Assembly (NCBI RefSeq): GCF_003514505.1
Contig: NZ_DOPX01000010.1
Location: 27,475 to 91,474, forward strand
Length of the DNA: 64,000 bases
Direction of reading: 5' to 3'
Origin: Proteiniclasticum sp.
GTDB lineage: Bacteria > Bacillota > Clostridia > Clostridiales > Clostridiaceae
The notes beneath the pieces are model-generated. The model was not told the origin of the DNA and made no database searches. It was given only the letters and a program-made list of their open reading frames with translations. The translations under genes and the position numbers were made by a program. Of this stretch, positions 7,681-15,484 are shown one piece after another; the first letter of the stretch is position 1, and each line of letters begins with the position of its first letter.

Positions 7681-9006
7681 GTGGCAACAACAACTGCTCT
7701 ACCACGAAAAAAAATACAGTCAAGAAATAAAGTCTCTCAGGACATTCCTGATATTCCACAAAGAACCAGAGAACTGTTTCTTTATGCCATTTCCCTCTTC
7801 AGTCTTCTCACAGGTTTCTTTTTTAACTCTCCCAAAGAGATCCTTGATGGTCTCCTTCGGATTCAGCTGTCCCCCAGCGTTCTATTGTCCGATTTCATGG
7901 AGATTGGAAACATTGGCGCTGCTTTTGTCAACAGCGCGCTCATGATGCTGCTTTATACCCGGGTGGCCAAACGGAGCGGAACCCTTGTGAGTGGACCGCT
8001 CATGGCTTCTCTTCTCACCATTGGCGGCTTCGCGTTCTTTGGTAAAAATCTATACAACAGCATTCCCATTGTGACGGGTGTGTTCCTCCATGCGAAATAC
8101 CGAAGAGAGCCCTTTGGGAAATTCATCCTGCCTGCTTTCTTTGGCACCGCTGTAGGCCCCATCGTAAGCCAGATCTCATTTGGATTTGTACTCCCTCATA
8201 CGGGCAGTATGATCCTAGGAATTGCCGCAGGACTCTTCGCAGGGTTTATTCTCCCTCCCCTTGCCAGCCAGTTTATCAGGTTCCATCAAGGATACAGCCT
8301 CTACAACATGGGCTTCACTGGTGGCATTGTGGGTATGCTGTTTATGAGCATCATGCGTGCCTTCGCCTTGGAGAACAACCGGGAGGTCCTGCTTTTAAAA
8401 GAATCCTCCTCCTATCTTATGGCCTATCTTCTCCTGCTTTTTTCAGGAATGGTTCTCTTTGGCGTCAGCCATGACAGGAACTGGCCCAAGAGGCTTCTGC
8501 ATCTCTTTAAAAAGCCAGGGCAGCTGGTGTCAGATTTTACTGCATCAGACGGTTTTTCCGTCACCGTTCTCAACATGGGCCTACTGGGCTTTTTGTCCTT
8601 GGGATACCTGTATCTTGCTGGCGGAACCCTCAATGGACCTGTCTTCGGAGGAATCTTCACCGTGGTTGGATTTGGCGCATTTGGAAAACATGTGAAGAAT
8701 GTGATTCCAGTCATGGCCGGGGTCTACCTGTCCAATTTTGTGTTCCATTGGGAAGTGTCCTCCATCAGTTCTCTCCTGGCCGCTCTTTTTGCCACAAATC
8801 TTGCACCCATCGCCGGCGCTTATGGCATCCTCCCTGGACTTCTGGCCGGATTCATCCATATGGCTGTTGTGATGAATGTGGGGGATCTGCACGGCGGTAT
8901 GAACCTCTACAACAACGGATTCTCCGGAGGGTTTGTCGCAGCCATCCTGGTGCCGATTCTGGATGCACTGAACATCAATAAATATACCTGGGAGGAAGAT
9001 CTGTAA
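7681..9006 (+). CDS. DUF1576 polytopic membrane protein
   Basis: 441 residues, GTG start at 7681 with AAGGAGAA upstream. Hydrophobic throughout, about 10-12 spans. It is built as two related halves: each has a glycine-rich segment (GSMILGIAAGLFAGFILPPLASQF then YSLYNMGFTGGIVGMLF in the first; YGILPGLLAGFIHMAVV then GGMNLYNNGFSGGFVAAI in the second). The repeated xxxYNxGFxGGxV motif indicates an inverted or tandem-repeat transporter-like fold. I recognise it as DUF1576, a clostridial family without known function. The stop overlaps the start of the next gene by one base, so the two proteins are probably made in fixed ratio. Confidence 0.75.
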   Translation: MATTTALPRKKIQSRNKVSQDIPDIPQRTRELFLYAISLFSLLTGFFFNSPKEILDGLLRIQLSPSVLLSDFMEIGNIGAAFVNSALMMLLYTRVAKRSGTLVSGPLMASLLTIGGFAFFGKNLYNSIPIVTGVFLHAKYRREPFGKFILPAFFGTAVGPIVSQISFGFVLPHTGSMILGIAAGLFAGFILPPLASQFIRFHQGYSLYNMGFTGGIVGMLFMSIMRAFALENNREVLLLKESSSYLMAYLLLLFSGMVLFGVSHDRNWPKRLLHLFKKPGQLVSDFTASDGFSVTVLNMGLLGFLSLGYLYLAGGTLNGPVFGGIFTVVGFGAFGKHVKNVIPVMAGVYLSNFVFHWEVSSISSLLAALFATNLAPIAGAYGILPGLLAGFIHMAVVMNVGDLHGGMNLYNNGFSGGFVAAILVPILDALNINKYTWEEDL

Positions 9007-9341
9007 TGGACAACAAACTGCGCTCTGTAAAAATTCTGGAGGAAGTTCTTGGATATTTTCTGCACCACGGGGTGGAAAAACTCGACATCTCCTTTTTCTC
9101 CGACGATAAGAAACTCATCATTACAGTGAGAGGATCCACAGATGTGGAACCCCAGGATCTTCCCCAGCTGATAAGGCTTCTCAATGAACCACGAAAGCCT
9201 GAATATGAGGAATATTACTGGAGCCTTCTGGGGGCTTCCAGCAAAAGACAGGAACTGCATCTTTTGGGCTCTCTGGTGGATTGCGGAGCCGGTTCTTTTA
9301 AAGATCATACGCTCACCATCCACGTGGAACGAGATTACTAA
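9006..9341 (+). CDS. Small soluble protein translationally coupled to DUF1576
   Basis: 111 residues; its ATG shares one base with the DUF1576 stop (TAATG). No signal peptide or membrane span. The first half (LRSVKILEEVLGYFLHHGVEKLDISFFSDDKKLIITVRGST) looks like helix-strand-strand, and a second similar strand pair closes the protein (KDHTLTIHVERDY). The layout resembles a degenerate GHKL-like or ferredoxin-like small domain, but I do not recognise the family. The tight coupling suggests it is a cytoplasmic partner or regulator of the membrane protein. Ended by a strong terminator. Confidence 0.65.
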   Translation: MDNKLRSVKILEEVLGYFLHHGVEKLDISFFSDDKKLIITVRGSTDVEPQDLPQLIRLLNEPRKPEYEEYYWSLLGASSKRQELHLLGSLVDCGAGSFKDHTLTIHVERDY

Positions 9342-9351
9342 ATACTCAGCA

Positions 9352-9390
9352 ACATGCATAGATGAATAAAATCTATGCATGTTTTTTTAT
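9352..9390 (+). terminator. Strong intrinsic terminator of the DUF1576 operon
   Basis: Perfect 12-bp stem ACATGCATAGAT/ATCTATGCATGT, 7-nt loop, then seven T (9382-9388). Confidence 0.92.
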
Positions 9391-9433
9391 TGCTCTGAAA
9401 ACGTATAACCTTATTTTAAGCCATTTTTATCTC

Positions 9434-9462
9434 TTGACTTCTAAATCTTATCCGGATATTAT
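9434..9462 (+). promoter_or_regulatory. Promoter of the transporter-argH operon
   Basis: TTGACT (9434-9439), 17-bp spacer, TATTAT (9457-9462). The -10 box overlaps the first ARG-box-like element. Confidence 0.75.
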
Positions 9463-9497
9463 GTATAAATAGTGCATTTTATGCATAAATATTCTAA
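9460..9497 (+). promoter_or_regulatory. Candidate ArgR/AhrC operator: two tandem ARG-box-like sites
   Basis: The site at 9480-9497 (TATGCATAAATATTCTAA) fits the ARG-box consensus TNTGNATWWWWATNCANA at all positions except one. A second, weaker copy at 9460-9477 (TATGTATAAATAGTGCAT) precedes it, 20 bp start to start, close to the helical spacing of paired ARG boxes. Both cover the -10 and transcription start of the operon that encodes argininosuccinate lyase, so arginine-dependent repression is expected. Consensus is from memory; binding is inferred. Confidence 0.6.
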
Positions 9498-9518
9498 CCC
9501 AAAGGAGGACCCGGAGAC

Positions 9519-9575
9519 ATGGCAAGTACCATCTCCTTCAGCAGAAGGCTCAAACTCAATACCAATCAAAGCTAA
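9519..9575 (+). CDS. Possible 18-residue leader peptide upstream of the NhaC-type gene
   Basis: ATG 9519 lies behind AAAGGAGG (about 10 nt spacing) and opens an 18-codon frame, MASTISFSRRLKLNTNQS, that ends 20 nt before the transporter start. It contains adjacent AGA-AGG arginine codons. A translated leader in an arginine-linked operon could serve in attenuation, but no clear alternative hairpins were found, so it may also be a chance ORF or a decoy ribosome site. Confidence 0.35.
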   Translation: MASTISFSRRLKLNTNQS

Positions 9576-9595
9576 AAAATGGAGGAATGATCAAC

Positions 9596-11122
9596 ATGCC
9601 AAATTTCGGTTTTCTATCTTTAGTCCCAGTGATTCTTGCAGTCACCATTGCCATCAAGTATAAAAACGTCGTGCTGGCTCTCTTTGTCAGTGTGCTCACC
9701 GGGGTCCTCATCCTTGTGAACTTCTCTCCCGTCACTGCCCTGACGGAAATGATTGGCACTTACTTCTTCGCTCAGCTTCAGGATTCCTATAATGCAGGGG
9801 TTCTGGTCCTTCTGGTCTTCATCGGCGGGTTCATCGCCCTCATGGAAAAGTCCGGCGGAGCCTTGGCTTTTGCTGCCAAAGCCTCCCAGGTCATAAAGAC
9901 CAGAGCGAAAGTCCAGCTGGCGGCCTGGATCGGTGGCATCATCATTTTCTTCTCTGATCTTGGCACCCCCCTTATCGTAGGCCCCATCTTCGAGCCTCTT
10001 TTTGACAAGCTGAAGGTATCCAAAGAGAAGCTGGCCTACATCATCGACTCTACGGCCTCTCCTGTGGCGGTTCTTGTGCCTTTCATCGGCTGGGGCGTTT
10101 ACATCATGGGTCTCATCCAAAAAGAGTATGAGCTTCTGGGCGTTTCTGAATCTGACTGGACGGCCTTCATAAAGTCCATCCCTTTCAACATCTACTCCAT
10201 TCTTGCAGTTTTCTTAGTCCCCCTCATCGCCTTCAGCGGCTATGAGTTCGGCGCCATGGCGAAAGCTGAGAAAAGAGTCCAGGAAACAGGTGAGAAGTAC
10301 TGGTCCACTTCAAAGCCCATGCGAAAAACAGATCAGATGGAGGTGAAAGAAAGTAAATCTTCCCTGGTGTTTCTTCCACTCCTGGTTCTTTTTGTCACTC
10401 TTTTTGGCATTCTAGCTCCTTTGGGATTCCCTTTCAAGCAGGTGCCTGGAAGTGCCTTTAGAAGCGCACTGAGTACTGGATATCTTCTGGCCTCCGCGGT
10501 ACTGATCCTCATGATGGTCTACCACAAGGTGAAAAGCTTTGAAGAAACCTTCTCCATCTATCTGGGTGGTATGGCGAAGATGATGAACGTGGCAGTGATT
10601 CTTGTCCTCGCCTGGTCCTTGAGCGCAGTGAGCAAAGAGCTTGGCACATCTAGCTACATTGTCAGCATTGCCAGCGGATCTCTTCCTGCATTTCTGGTTC
10701 CCGCTGTGACCTTTCTCCTTGGCGCAGTCCTCTCCTTTGCCACCGGAAGCTCCTGGGGCACCTACGCCATCCTGATGCCACTTGTGATCCCCATGGCTAC
10801 GGCTTTAGGCGCACCGCTTTATGCCTCCATCGGCGCTGTCCTTTCCGGAGGAATGTTCGGAGACCACTGCTCCCCCATCTCAGACACCACCATCCTGGCG
10901 TCTTCCGGAGCAGGCTGTGATCACGTGGACCATGTGAAAACACAGCTGCCTTACGCGCTCCTGAACGGAACAGCTGCACTCATCGGATATCTCTGTGCAG
11001 GAGTAACTGGCAGCGCACTTTCTGTGGTCTTATCGCTGATTCTTGTCACCGTGCTGTATGTCGCAGGGTCCAAGTATAAAGGGGTACGCATCCACGAAGA
11101 GAAAAAACTGCACGCAGCCTAG
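9596..11122 (+). CDS. NhaC-family Na+/H+ (or organic acid) antiporter
   Basis: 508 residues from the ATG at 9596, 10 nt after GGAGG; the ATG at 9587 is too close to that site. About 11-12 membrane spans. Family marks are SDLGTPLIVGPIFEPLFDKLKVSKEKLAYIIDSTASPVAVLVPFIGWG in the first half (helix break around DSTASPVA) and SFATGSSWGTYAILMPLVIPMA ... GGMFGDHCSPISDTTILASSGAGCDHVDHVKTQLPYA in the second. The GDHxSPISDTT block is the sodium-binding region of NhaC/MleN-type carriers. This family includes both Na+/H+ antiporters and malate/lactate exchangers. It shares an operon with argH, 24 bp upstream, so it may carry arginine, argininosuccinate or the product fumarate/malate; specificity is not readable. 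Confidence 0.85.
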   Translation: MPNFGFLSLVPVILAVTIAIKYKNVVLALFVSVLTGVLILVNFSPVTALTEMIGTYFFAQLQDSYNAGVLVLLVFIGGFIALMEKSGGALAFAAKASQVIKTRAKVQLAAWIGGIIIFFSDLGTPLIVGPIFEPLFDKLKVSKEKLAYIIDSTASPVAVLVPFIGWGVYIMGLIQKEYELLGVSESDWTAFIKSIPFNIYSILAVFLVPLIAFSGYEFGAMAKAEKRVQETGEKYWSTSKPMRKTDQMEVKESKSSLVFLPLLVLFVTLFGILAPLGFPFKQVPGSAFRSALSTGYLLASAVLILMMVYHKVKSFEETFSIYLGGMAKMMNVAVILVLAWSLSAVSKELGTSSYIVSIASGSLPAFLVPAVTFLLGAVLSFATGSSWGTYAILMPLVIPMATALGAPLYASIGAVLSGGMFGDHCSPISDTTILASSGAGCDHVDHVKTQLPYALLNGTAALIGYLCAGVTGSALSVVLSLILVTVLYVAGSKYKGVRIHEEKKLHAA

Positions 11123-11146
11123 TGAAACTGAAGGAGGAAAAGAAAC

Positions 11147-12535
11147 TTGAAAAATCTATGGAGCAGCCGCTTCAAAAAAGAAATGAACCAGATGGTGGAG
11201 GAGTTCAACGCTTCCATCACCTTTGATAAGACCCTCTACAGACAGGACATCAGAGGCAGCATTGCCCATGCCACGATGCTTCAGAAGATGGGGCACCTAA
11301 GCCCCCATGAACTGGAAGCCATCGTCCAGGGCCTCTCTGATATCGAAAAGAAAATCACCTCAGGAGAGCTCATCTTCACCTACAAAGATGAGGACATCCA
11401 CATGGCCATCGAAAGCCAGCTCATCAAAGACATTGGAGACACCGGAAGAAAGCTCCATACCGCCCGAAGCCGGAACGACCAGGTGATCCTGGATGTGAGG
11501 CTGTATCTGAAGGAAGAGATGGAGGAAATTTTTGAGATTCTCAAAGGACTTCTTGAAACCCTCCTTCATCAGGCAGAAGCCACCAAAGAAGTGCTGATGC
11601 CTGGCTTCACACACCTGCAGCATGCGCAGCCTGTCACCGTAGGCTTTCATCTCATGGCCTACTTCCAGCAGTTTAAAAGAGATCTCATGAGGCTTCAGGG
11701 ATGCTATGAAAGAACCGACGAGAATCCATTAGGCGCCTGCGCTTTGGCAGGTACCACCATCCCCATTGACCGTCAATACACCGCAGAGCTCCTTGGATTT
11801 AAGACCGTCACTGAAAACGCCATGGACACTGTATCAGACAGAGACTTTATTGTGGAGTTTCTGAGCTTTTCTTCTCTGTTCATGGCTCATCTCAGCCGGA
11901 TTTCCGAAGAATTCATCCTGTGGAATGCCCAGGAGTTCAGCTTCATCGAGATCGATGACGGATTCTGCACCGGCAGCAGCATCATGCCTCAAAAAAAGAA
12001 CCCGGATATTCCTGAGCTCATCCGTGGAAAGACCGGACGGGTCTATGGCCATCTCATGGGGCTTCTCACAGTGCTGAAAGGGCTTCCCATGGCCTTCAAC
12101 AAAGACCTCCAAGAAGACAAGGAAGCGCTCTTTGATACGGTGAAAACCATCAAGACCTCCGCCATAATCTTCACGGAAATGCTGGAAAACACAGCGTTTA
12201 AAGCACCGGACATGAAAAAGCACATGGGAAAAGGCTTCCTCCAGGCTACGGATCTTGCTGAACACCTGGTCCTTCAGGGCATCCCCTTCAGAACCTGTCA
12301 CGAACTGGTGGGAAAAGCCGTAAAGTACTGTGAAGAGCATCATCTAACCCTGGAGGACCTGTCAGAAGAGTCTCTTTTACTCATTGATCCTCGCCTTTCC
12401 GGCATTCCCCTGCCGGACCTTTCCATGGAAGGCTCCATAGAGAGACGAAACTCCTATGGCAGCACCGCTCCAAAAGATGTGGAGCGCCAGATTGCATCCG
12501 GTTGGGCACTGCTGGAATCCCTCACCATAATATAA
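11147..12535 (+). CDS. argH: Argininosuccinate lyase
   Basis: 462 residues, TTG start at 11147 behind AAGGAGG. Splits argininosuccinate into arginine and fumarate, last step of arginine synthesis; cytoplasmic tetramer of the fumarase/aspartase superfamily. All hallmark blocks are present: LWSSRF, DIRGSIAHATML, EDIHMAIE, KLHTARSRNDQV, PGFTHLQHAQPV, NPLGACALAGT, and the superfamily signature GSSIMPQKKNPD at about 275-286 with its catalytic serine loop. Length equals the family norm. The genome neighbourhood lacks argG; the partner here is an NhaC-type transporter and the promoter carries ARG-box-like sites, which favours true arginine metabolism over a related C-N lyase such as EDDS lyase. Confidence 0.93.
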   Translation: MKNLWSSRFKKEMNQMVEEFNASITFDKTLYRQDIRGSIAHATMLQKMGHLSPHELEAIVQGLSDIEKKITSGELIFTYKDEDIHMAIESQLIKDIGDTGRKLHTARSRNDQVILDVRLYLKEEMEEIFEILKGLLETLLHQAEATKEVLMPGFTHLQHAQPVTVGFHLMAYFQQFKRDLMRLQGCYERTDENPLGACALAGTTIPIDRQYTAELLGFKTVTENAMDTVSDRDFIVEFLSFSSLFMAHLSRISEEFILWNAQEFSFIEIDDGFCTGSSIMPQKKNPDIPELIRGKTGRVYGHLMGLLTVLKGLPMAFNKDLQEDKEALFDTVKTIKTSAIIFTEMLENTAFKAPDMKKHMGKGFLQATDLAEHLVLQGIPFRTCHELVGKAVKYCEEHHLTLEDLSEESLLLIDPRLSGIPLPDLSMEGSIERRNSYGSTAPKDVERQIASGWALLESLTII

Positions 12536-12540
12536 TAACG

Positions 12541-12590
12541 AAAAGAGAGTCCCCACATCAACGAACGTCTGATGTGGGGACTCTTTCCTT
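12541..12590. terminator. Bidirectional terminator between argH and the anti-sigma-like gene
   Basis: Stem AGTCCCCACATCA (12548-12560) / TGATGTGGGGACT (12570-12582), 13 bp perfect, extended by AAAGAG/CTCTTT, with T-rich tails on both strands. It serves the converging operons. Confidence 0.88.
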
Positions 12591-12610
12591 ATGTCTTCAG
12601 TTATGTCTTC

Positions 12611-13408
12611 TCATTGGCCGAGATAGGTTTCTGCCAGTTTTTCCAGATCCTTCTCAAAGCGGTCATCTTCCCGAAGCTTCATGGTGCCATAATAGCCATA
12701 GCCTTCCTCCGTATCCATCTCCACCACCTTGGCTTCTTCTGTATCCAGAGAAGTGTAATGATCTGGATACAGGTACTGACCATCCTTGGTCATCTGAATC
12801 TGAGGAGAAAAGGGGTAAAGCACGGAATAGACTTCCTTCCCCTCTTCTTCTCTAAGCGTCAGCGGAATCAGATATGTTCTATCCACCTGGAGCTTCTCCA
12901 CACTGCCTGCCAAAGAGGTATAGGTATAAAGGTCATTCGTGACGGTAATGCTCTTTCCTTCTTCCACACCTTCAGAGGGCCCATAGACTTTACTGACCAG
13001 CACTGTGTATATGACTTTATCATTTTCAAAGGCGATTTCCGTGACGGTTCCTTTGATGAAGGCCGCGCTTTCCGTAAGAAGCTCTTCCGTAAAGGGCATG
13101 ATCTTTCCACTTTGCCCTTCCATCGGTTCTGGGGCTTCCACAAGGACAGGCTCTTCAAAGAGCAGATTGCTGTATTTTACAGTTCCTGGTTCTCCACCGG
13201 GATTCTTTCCCATCAGGCTGTTGCCTGCAAGAATCACGGCCAAAAGGGCAAAAGCGGCTACGGTTCCATATAAGGGTTTTCTATTTTTCTTTTGATCCAT
13301 GGTGAACACCTCATCTTCTTTATTTGTCAGTTTTTCCATCAGCTCTTCCTGATGTTTTTTCCTGGGTTCTACGTTTTTCCAGAGATTCCTGTATTCTTCC
13401 CTAGACAT
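12611..13408 (-). CDS. Membrane-anchored partner (putative anti-sigma) of the upstream ECF sigma factor
   Basis: 265 residues from the ATG 13406-13408, with AGGAGG 6 nt upstream; the ATG six bases earlier abuts the ribosome site. A charged cytoplasmic N-terminus of about 45 residues (SREEYRNLWKNVEPRKKHQEELMEKL) is followed by one span (YGTVAAFALLAVILAGNSLM) and a 200-residue extracytoplasmic domain rich in E, Y and T, with the strand KGTVTEIAFENDKVIYTVLVSKVYG. No HxxxCxxC zinc anti-sigma motif. Position directly downstream of and overlapping an ECF sigma gene argues for an anti-sigma or signal-sensor role. Family not recognised. Confidence 0.7.
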   Translation of the reverse strand: MSREEYRNLWKNVEPRKKHQEELMEKLTNKEDEVFTMDQKKNRKPLYGTVAAFALLAVILAGNSLMGKNPGGEPGTVKYSNLLFEEPVLVEAPEPMEGQSGKIMPFTEELLTESAAFIKGTVTEIAFENDKVIYTVLVSKVYGPSEGVEEGKSITVTNDLYTYTSLAGSVEKLQVDRTYLIPLTLREEEGKEVYSVLYPFSPQIQMTKDGQYLYPDHYTSLDTEEAKVVEMDTEEGYGYYGTMKLREDDRFEKDLEKLAETYLGQ

Positions 13409-13892
13409 AACCATCCTCCTTCTCCAGTTCTTCTTTTAAAAGCTTTCTGCCTCTTGTGAGCTGCATTTTCACTGCAGACTCTTTCAGACCAAGAAGCTTC
13501 GCCACATCTGTAATTTTCAGATCCTCATAATAATGAAGATGCAGCACCGTGCGGTACTTTTGGGGCAGACGATGGAGCACTTCTTTCAGTACGTCTTCTT
13601 CAGGGGAGGATACATATCCGTCCTGATCCTGAAGCGGCATCTTCTGCACTTTGGAGAGAAGAGAAAAGAGGCTGCTGCTGCAGTTCATGGTGACCCGCAA
13701 AAACCATGCTTTCTCATGGTCTGCGTTCTCAAATACCGGCCGCGTCCGAACATAGCGCAGGAACACTTCCTGGGTCACATCCTCGGCGTCATGGCGGTTT
13801 TTTGTTCTGGCATAGGCCAGTTTAAACACTCTATCGTACTGGTTCAGAATGACCGTCTGAATCCCGGGTTCATGGTGGTCTTCTCTTTGCAA
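13401..13892 (-). CDS. ECF-type RNA polymerase sigma factor
   Basis: 163 residues, TTG start (13890-13892) behind GGGAGGAAGG. Region 2 is seen as YDRVFKLAYARTKNRHDAEDVTQEVFLRYV with the AEDVTQEVFL signature; region 4 as LHRLPQKYRTVLHLHYYEDLKITDVAKLLGLKESAVKMQLTRGRKLLKEEL, a helix-turn-helix that binds the -35 element. There is no region 3, as expected of ECF factors. It overlaps the start of its putative membrane anti-sigma partner. No clear ECF-type self-promoter was found upstream. Confidence 0.92.
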   Translation of the reverse strand: MQREDHHEPGIQTVILNQYDRVFKLAYARTKNRHDAEDVTQEVFLRYVRTRPVFENADHEKAWFLRVTMNCSSSLFSLLSKVQKMPLQDQDGYVSSPEEDVLKEVLHRLPQKYRTVLHLHYYEDLKITDVAKLLGLKESAVKMQLTRGRKLLKEELEKEDGYV

Positions 13893-14052
13893 GTTCCTTC
13901 CTCCCTTCTCTCTTTACTAGGAATACTGTGGAAACTGAAAAAAAGTCACAAGGGTGAAAAAATACTTGAAGATGAGGTGTCAAAGGATCTTTTCACTGGG
14001 CTTCTCTTCTTATGGTGAGAAAATCATAGCAGAAGGAGCTGCGCTCTACAAT

Positions 14053-14080
14053 GAAAAAAGCTCCGGTTTCCCGAAGCTCC
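14053..14080 (-). terminator. Terminator of brnQ
   Basis: On the minus strand AGCTTCGG-GAAA-CCGGAGCT (one GU pair, GAAA tetraloop) followed by TTTTTTC. Confidence 0.85.
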
Positions 14081-14091
14081 TACACATTTTA

Positions 14092-15438
14092 TTATTGATG
14101 GGACTTTCGAAGCTGCGCATACAAAGCGCCCACGAAAGCACCAAGAGCCGCCGGAAGAATCCACCCAAGTCCAAGATCATAAAGAGGCAGATATTCTTTA
14201 TAAAACTCCAGAATGCTGCTAAAGAAGCCCAAGGAAACGGAAGGCATAAACTGTAGAAGCGACACGTACCCATCCAGGATGCTGACAGCAAAGGTGAGAA
14301 GAATCGCCATGAGAAACACTGGCCTTTTCAGGGGCAGGATTCCCGACAAAAGACTAAGAAGGATCAGCACAATGGCTACGGGATAGATGGTCATAAGCAC
14401 CGGCACTGCCAGCTGGATGATCTTCGTGAGGCCAAAGTTTGCCACCAGTAAAGACACCAGTGTAAGAACCCGCACGTAGGTTTTATAAGAGAATCTCCCG
14501 AAGGTCTCTTTGAAAAACTCGCTGCAAGAAATGATGAGACCGATGCTGGTTTTGAGGCAGGCCAGTACAATGATGACTGCAAGAAGCACAGCTCCATAGT
14601 CTCCAAAATAATGCTTTGCCACGGCGGAAAATACCTGTCCGCCATTTTCAAAGGTGCCAAGAATCCCTACACTGGATGCACCCATATAGACAATGAGTCC
14701 ATAGATGAGCGCCATGAGCGCCATGGCAAAGACTCCTGAAATCAGTGTGGCTTTGGCCATATCCTTCTGAGAGGTGATGCCTCTTCCTTTTAAAGCCTGG
14801 ATGACCACGATGCCAAAGGCAAGAGAAGCCAGCGCATCCATGGTGTTGTACCCTTCTTTAAACCCGGTGACAAAGCTTTCCTTCACATAGGTCCCTAAAG
14901 GGCTCTGAAAACTCCCCATGGGCTTCAGAAGACTCGTGAGAATAAGAAAAAAAAGGAAGAGAAGAAACAGCGGCGTCAGATATTTTCCGATATAGTCCAC
15001 GATTTTTCCTGGTTTTAAGGAGTAGTAGTACACCAGGGAGAAAAACAGCAGGCTGAACAGGAACAGAAAAAGGCCAGACTGTCCTTCTTTGAGATAGGGC
15101 TCAAACCCCACCACAAAAGGAACCGTAGCCGTTCTTGGGATGGCAAAAAATGGTCCGATGGTGAGATACAGTGCCACTGAAAAAATCAGGGAGAACACTG
15201 GATGCACCTTATCTGCCAGTTCTTTCAGACCACTGGCGCCAGAAAGACCCATGGCCAGGATGCCTAAAAATGGAAGACCGATGGCGGTGGTGAGAAATCC
15301 TGCTAAAGCACCAAAGAACTCTGTCCCTGCACTTTGTCCCATCTGAATGGGAAAAACCAGATTTCCCGCACCAAAGAACATGCCAAAGAGCATGGTGCCG
15401 ACAATGATGTACGTTGAAGTATTGTTTTTCTTGTTCAA
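14092..15438 (-). CDS. brnQ: Branched-chain amino acid Na+/H+ symporter BrnQ
   Basis: 448 residues from the TTG at 15436-15438, behind AAAGAGGAAA; an upstream in-frame ATG (15531) would run into trmO and has no ribosome site. LIVCS-family importer of leucine, isoleucine and valine with about 12 spans. Family marks: an N-terminus of TYIIVGTMLFGMFFGAGNLVFPIQMGQ (with GAGNxxFP), GPFFAIPRTATVPFVVG, and a mid-protein FKEGYNTMDALASLAFGIVVI block. Its start is 47 bp from trmO, so the two may be cotranscribed. No T-box leader is present in front of it. Confidence 0.93.
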   Translation of the reverse strand: MNKKNNTSTYIIVGTMLFGMFFGAGNLVFPIQMGQSAGTEFFGALAGFLTTAIGLPFLGILAMGLSGASGLKELADKVHPVFSLIFSVALYLTIGPFFAIPRTATVPFVVGFEPYLKEGQSGLFLFLFSLLFFSLVYYYSLKPGKIVDYIGKYLTPLFLLFLFFLILTSLLKPMGSFQSPLGTYVKESFVTGFKEGYNTMDALASLAFGIVVIQALKGRGITSQKDMAKATLISGVFAMALMALIYGLIVYMGASSVGILGTFENGGQVFSAVAKHYFGDYGAVLLAVIIVLACLKTSIGLIISCSEFFKETFGRFSYKTYVRVLTLVSLLVANFGLTKIIQLAVPVLMTIYPVAIVLILLSLLSGILPLKRPVFLMAILLTFAVSILDGYVSLLQFMPSVSLGFFSSILEFYKEYLPLYDLGLGWILPAALGAFVGALYAQLRKSHQ

Positions 15439-15484
15439 AGTATTTCCTCTTTCTATAAAATAATAAAATATCCTTCCTATTCTA

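Noticed and set aside
11147..12535. Argininosuccinate lyase as a possible EDDS lyase or other C-N lyase
   Set aside because: All argininosuccinate lyase blocks are canonical and the promoter carries ARG-box-like sites; no evidence for an unusual substrate.
15439..15484. T-box or leucine leader in front of brnQ
   Set aside because: Only 46 bp separate brnQ from trmO; no room for a T-box and no leader ORF seen.
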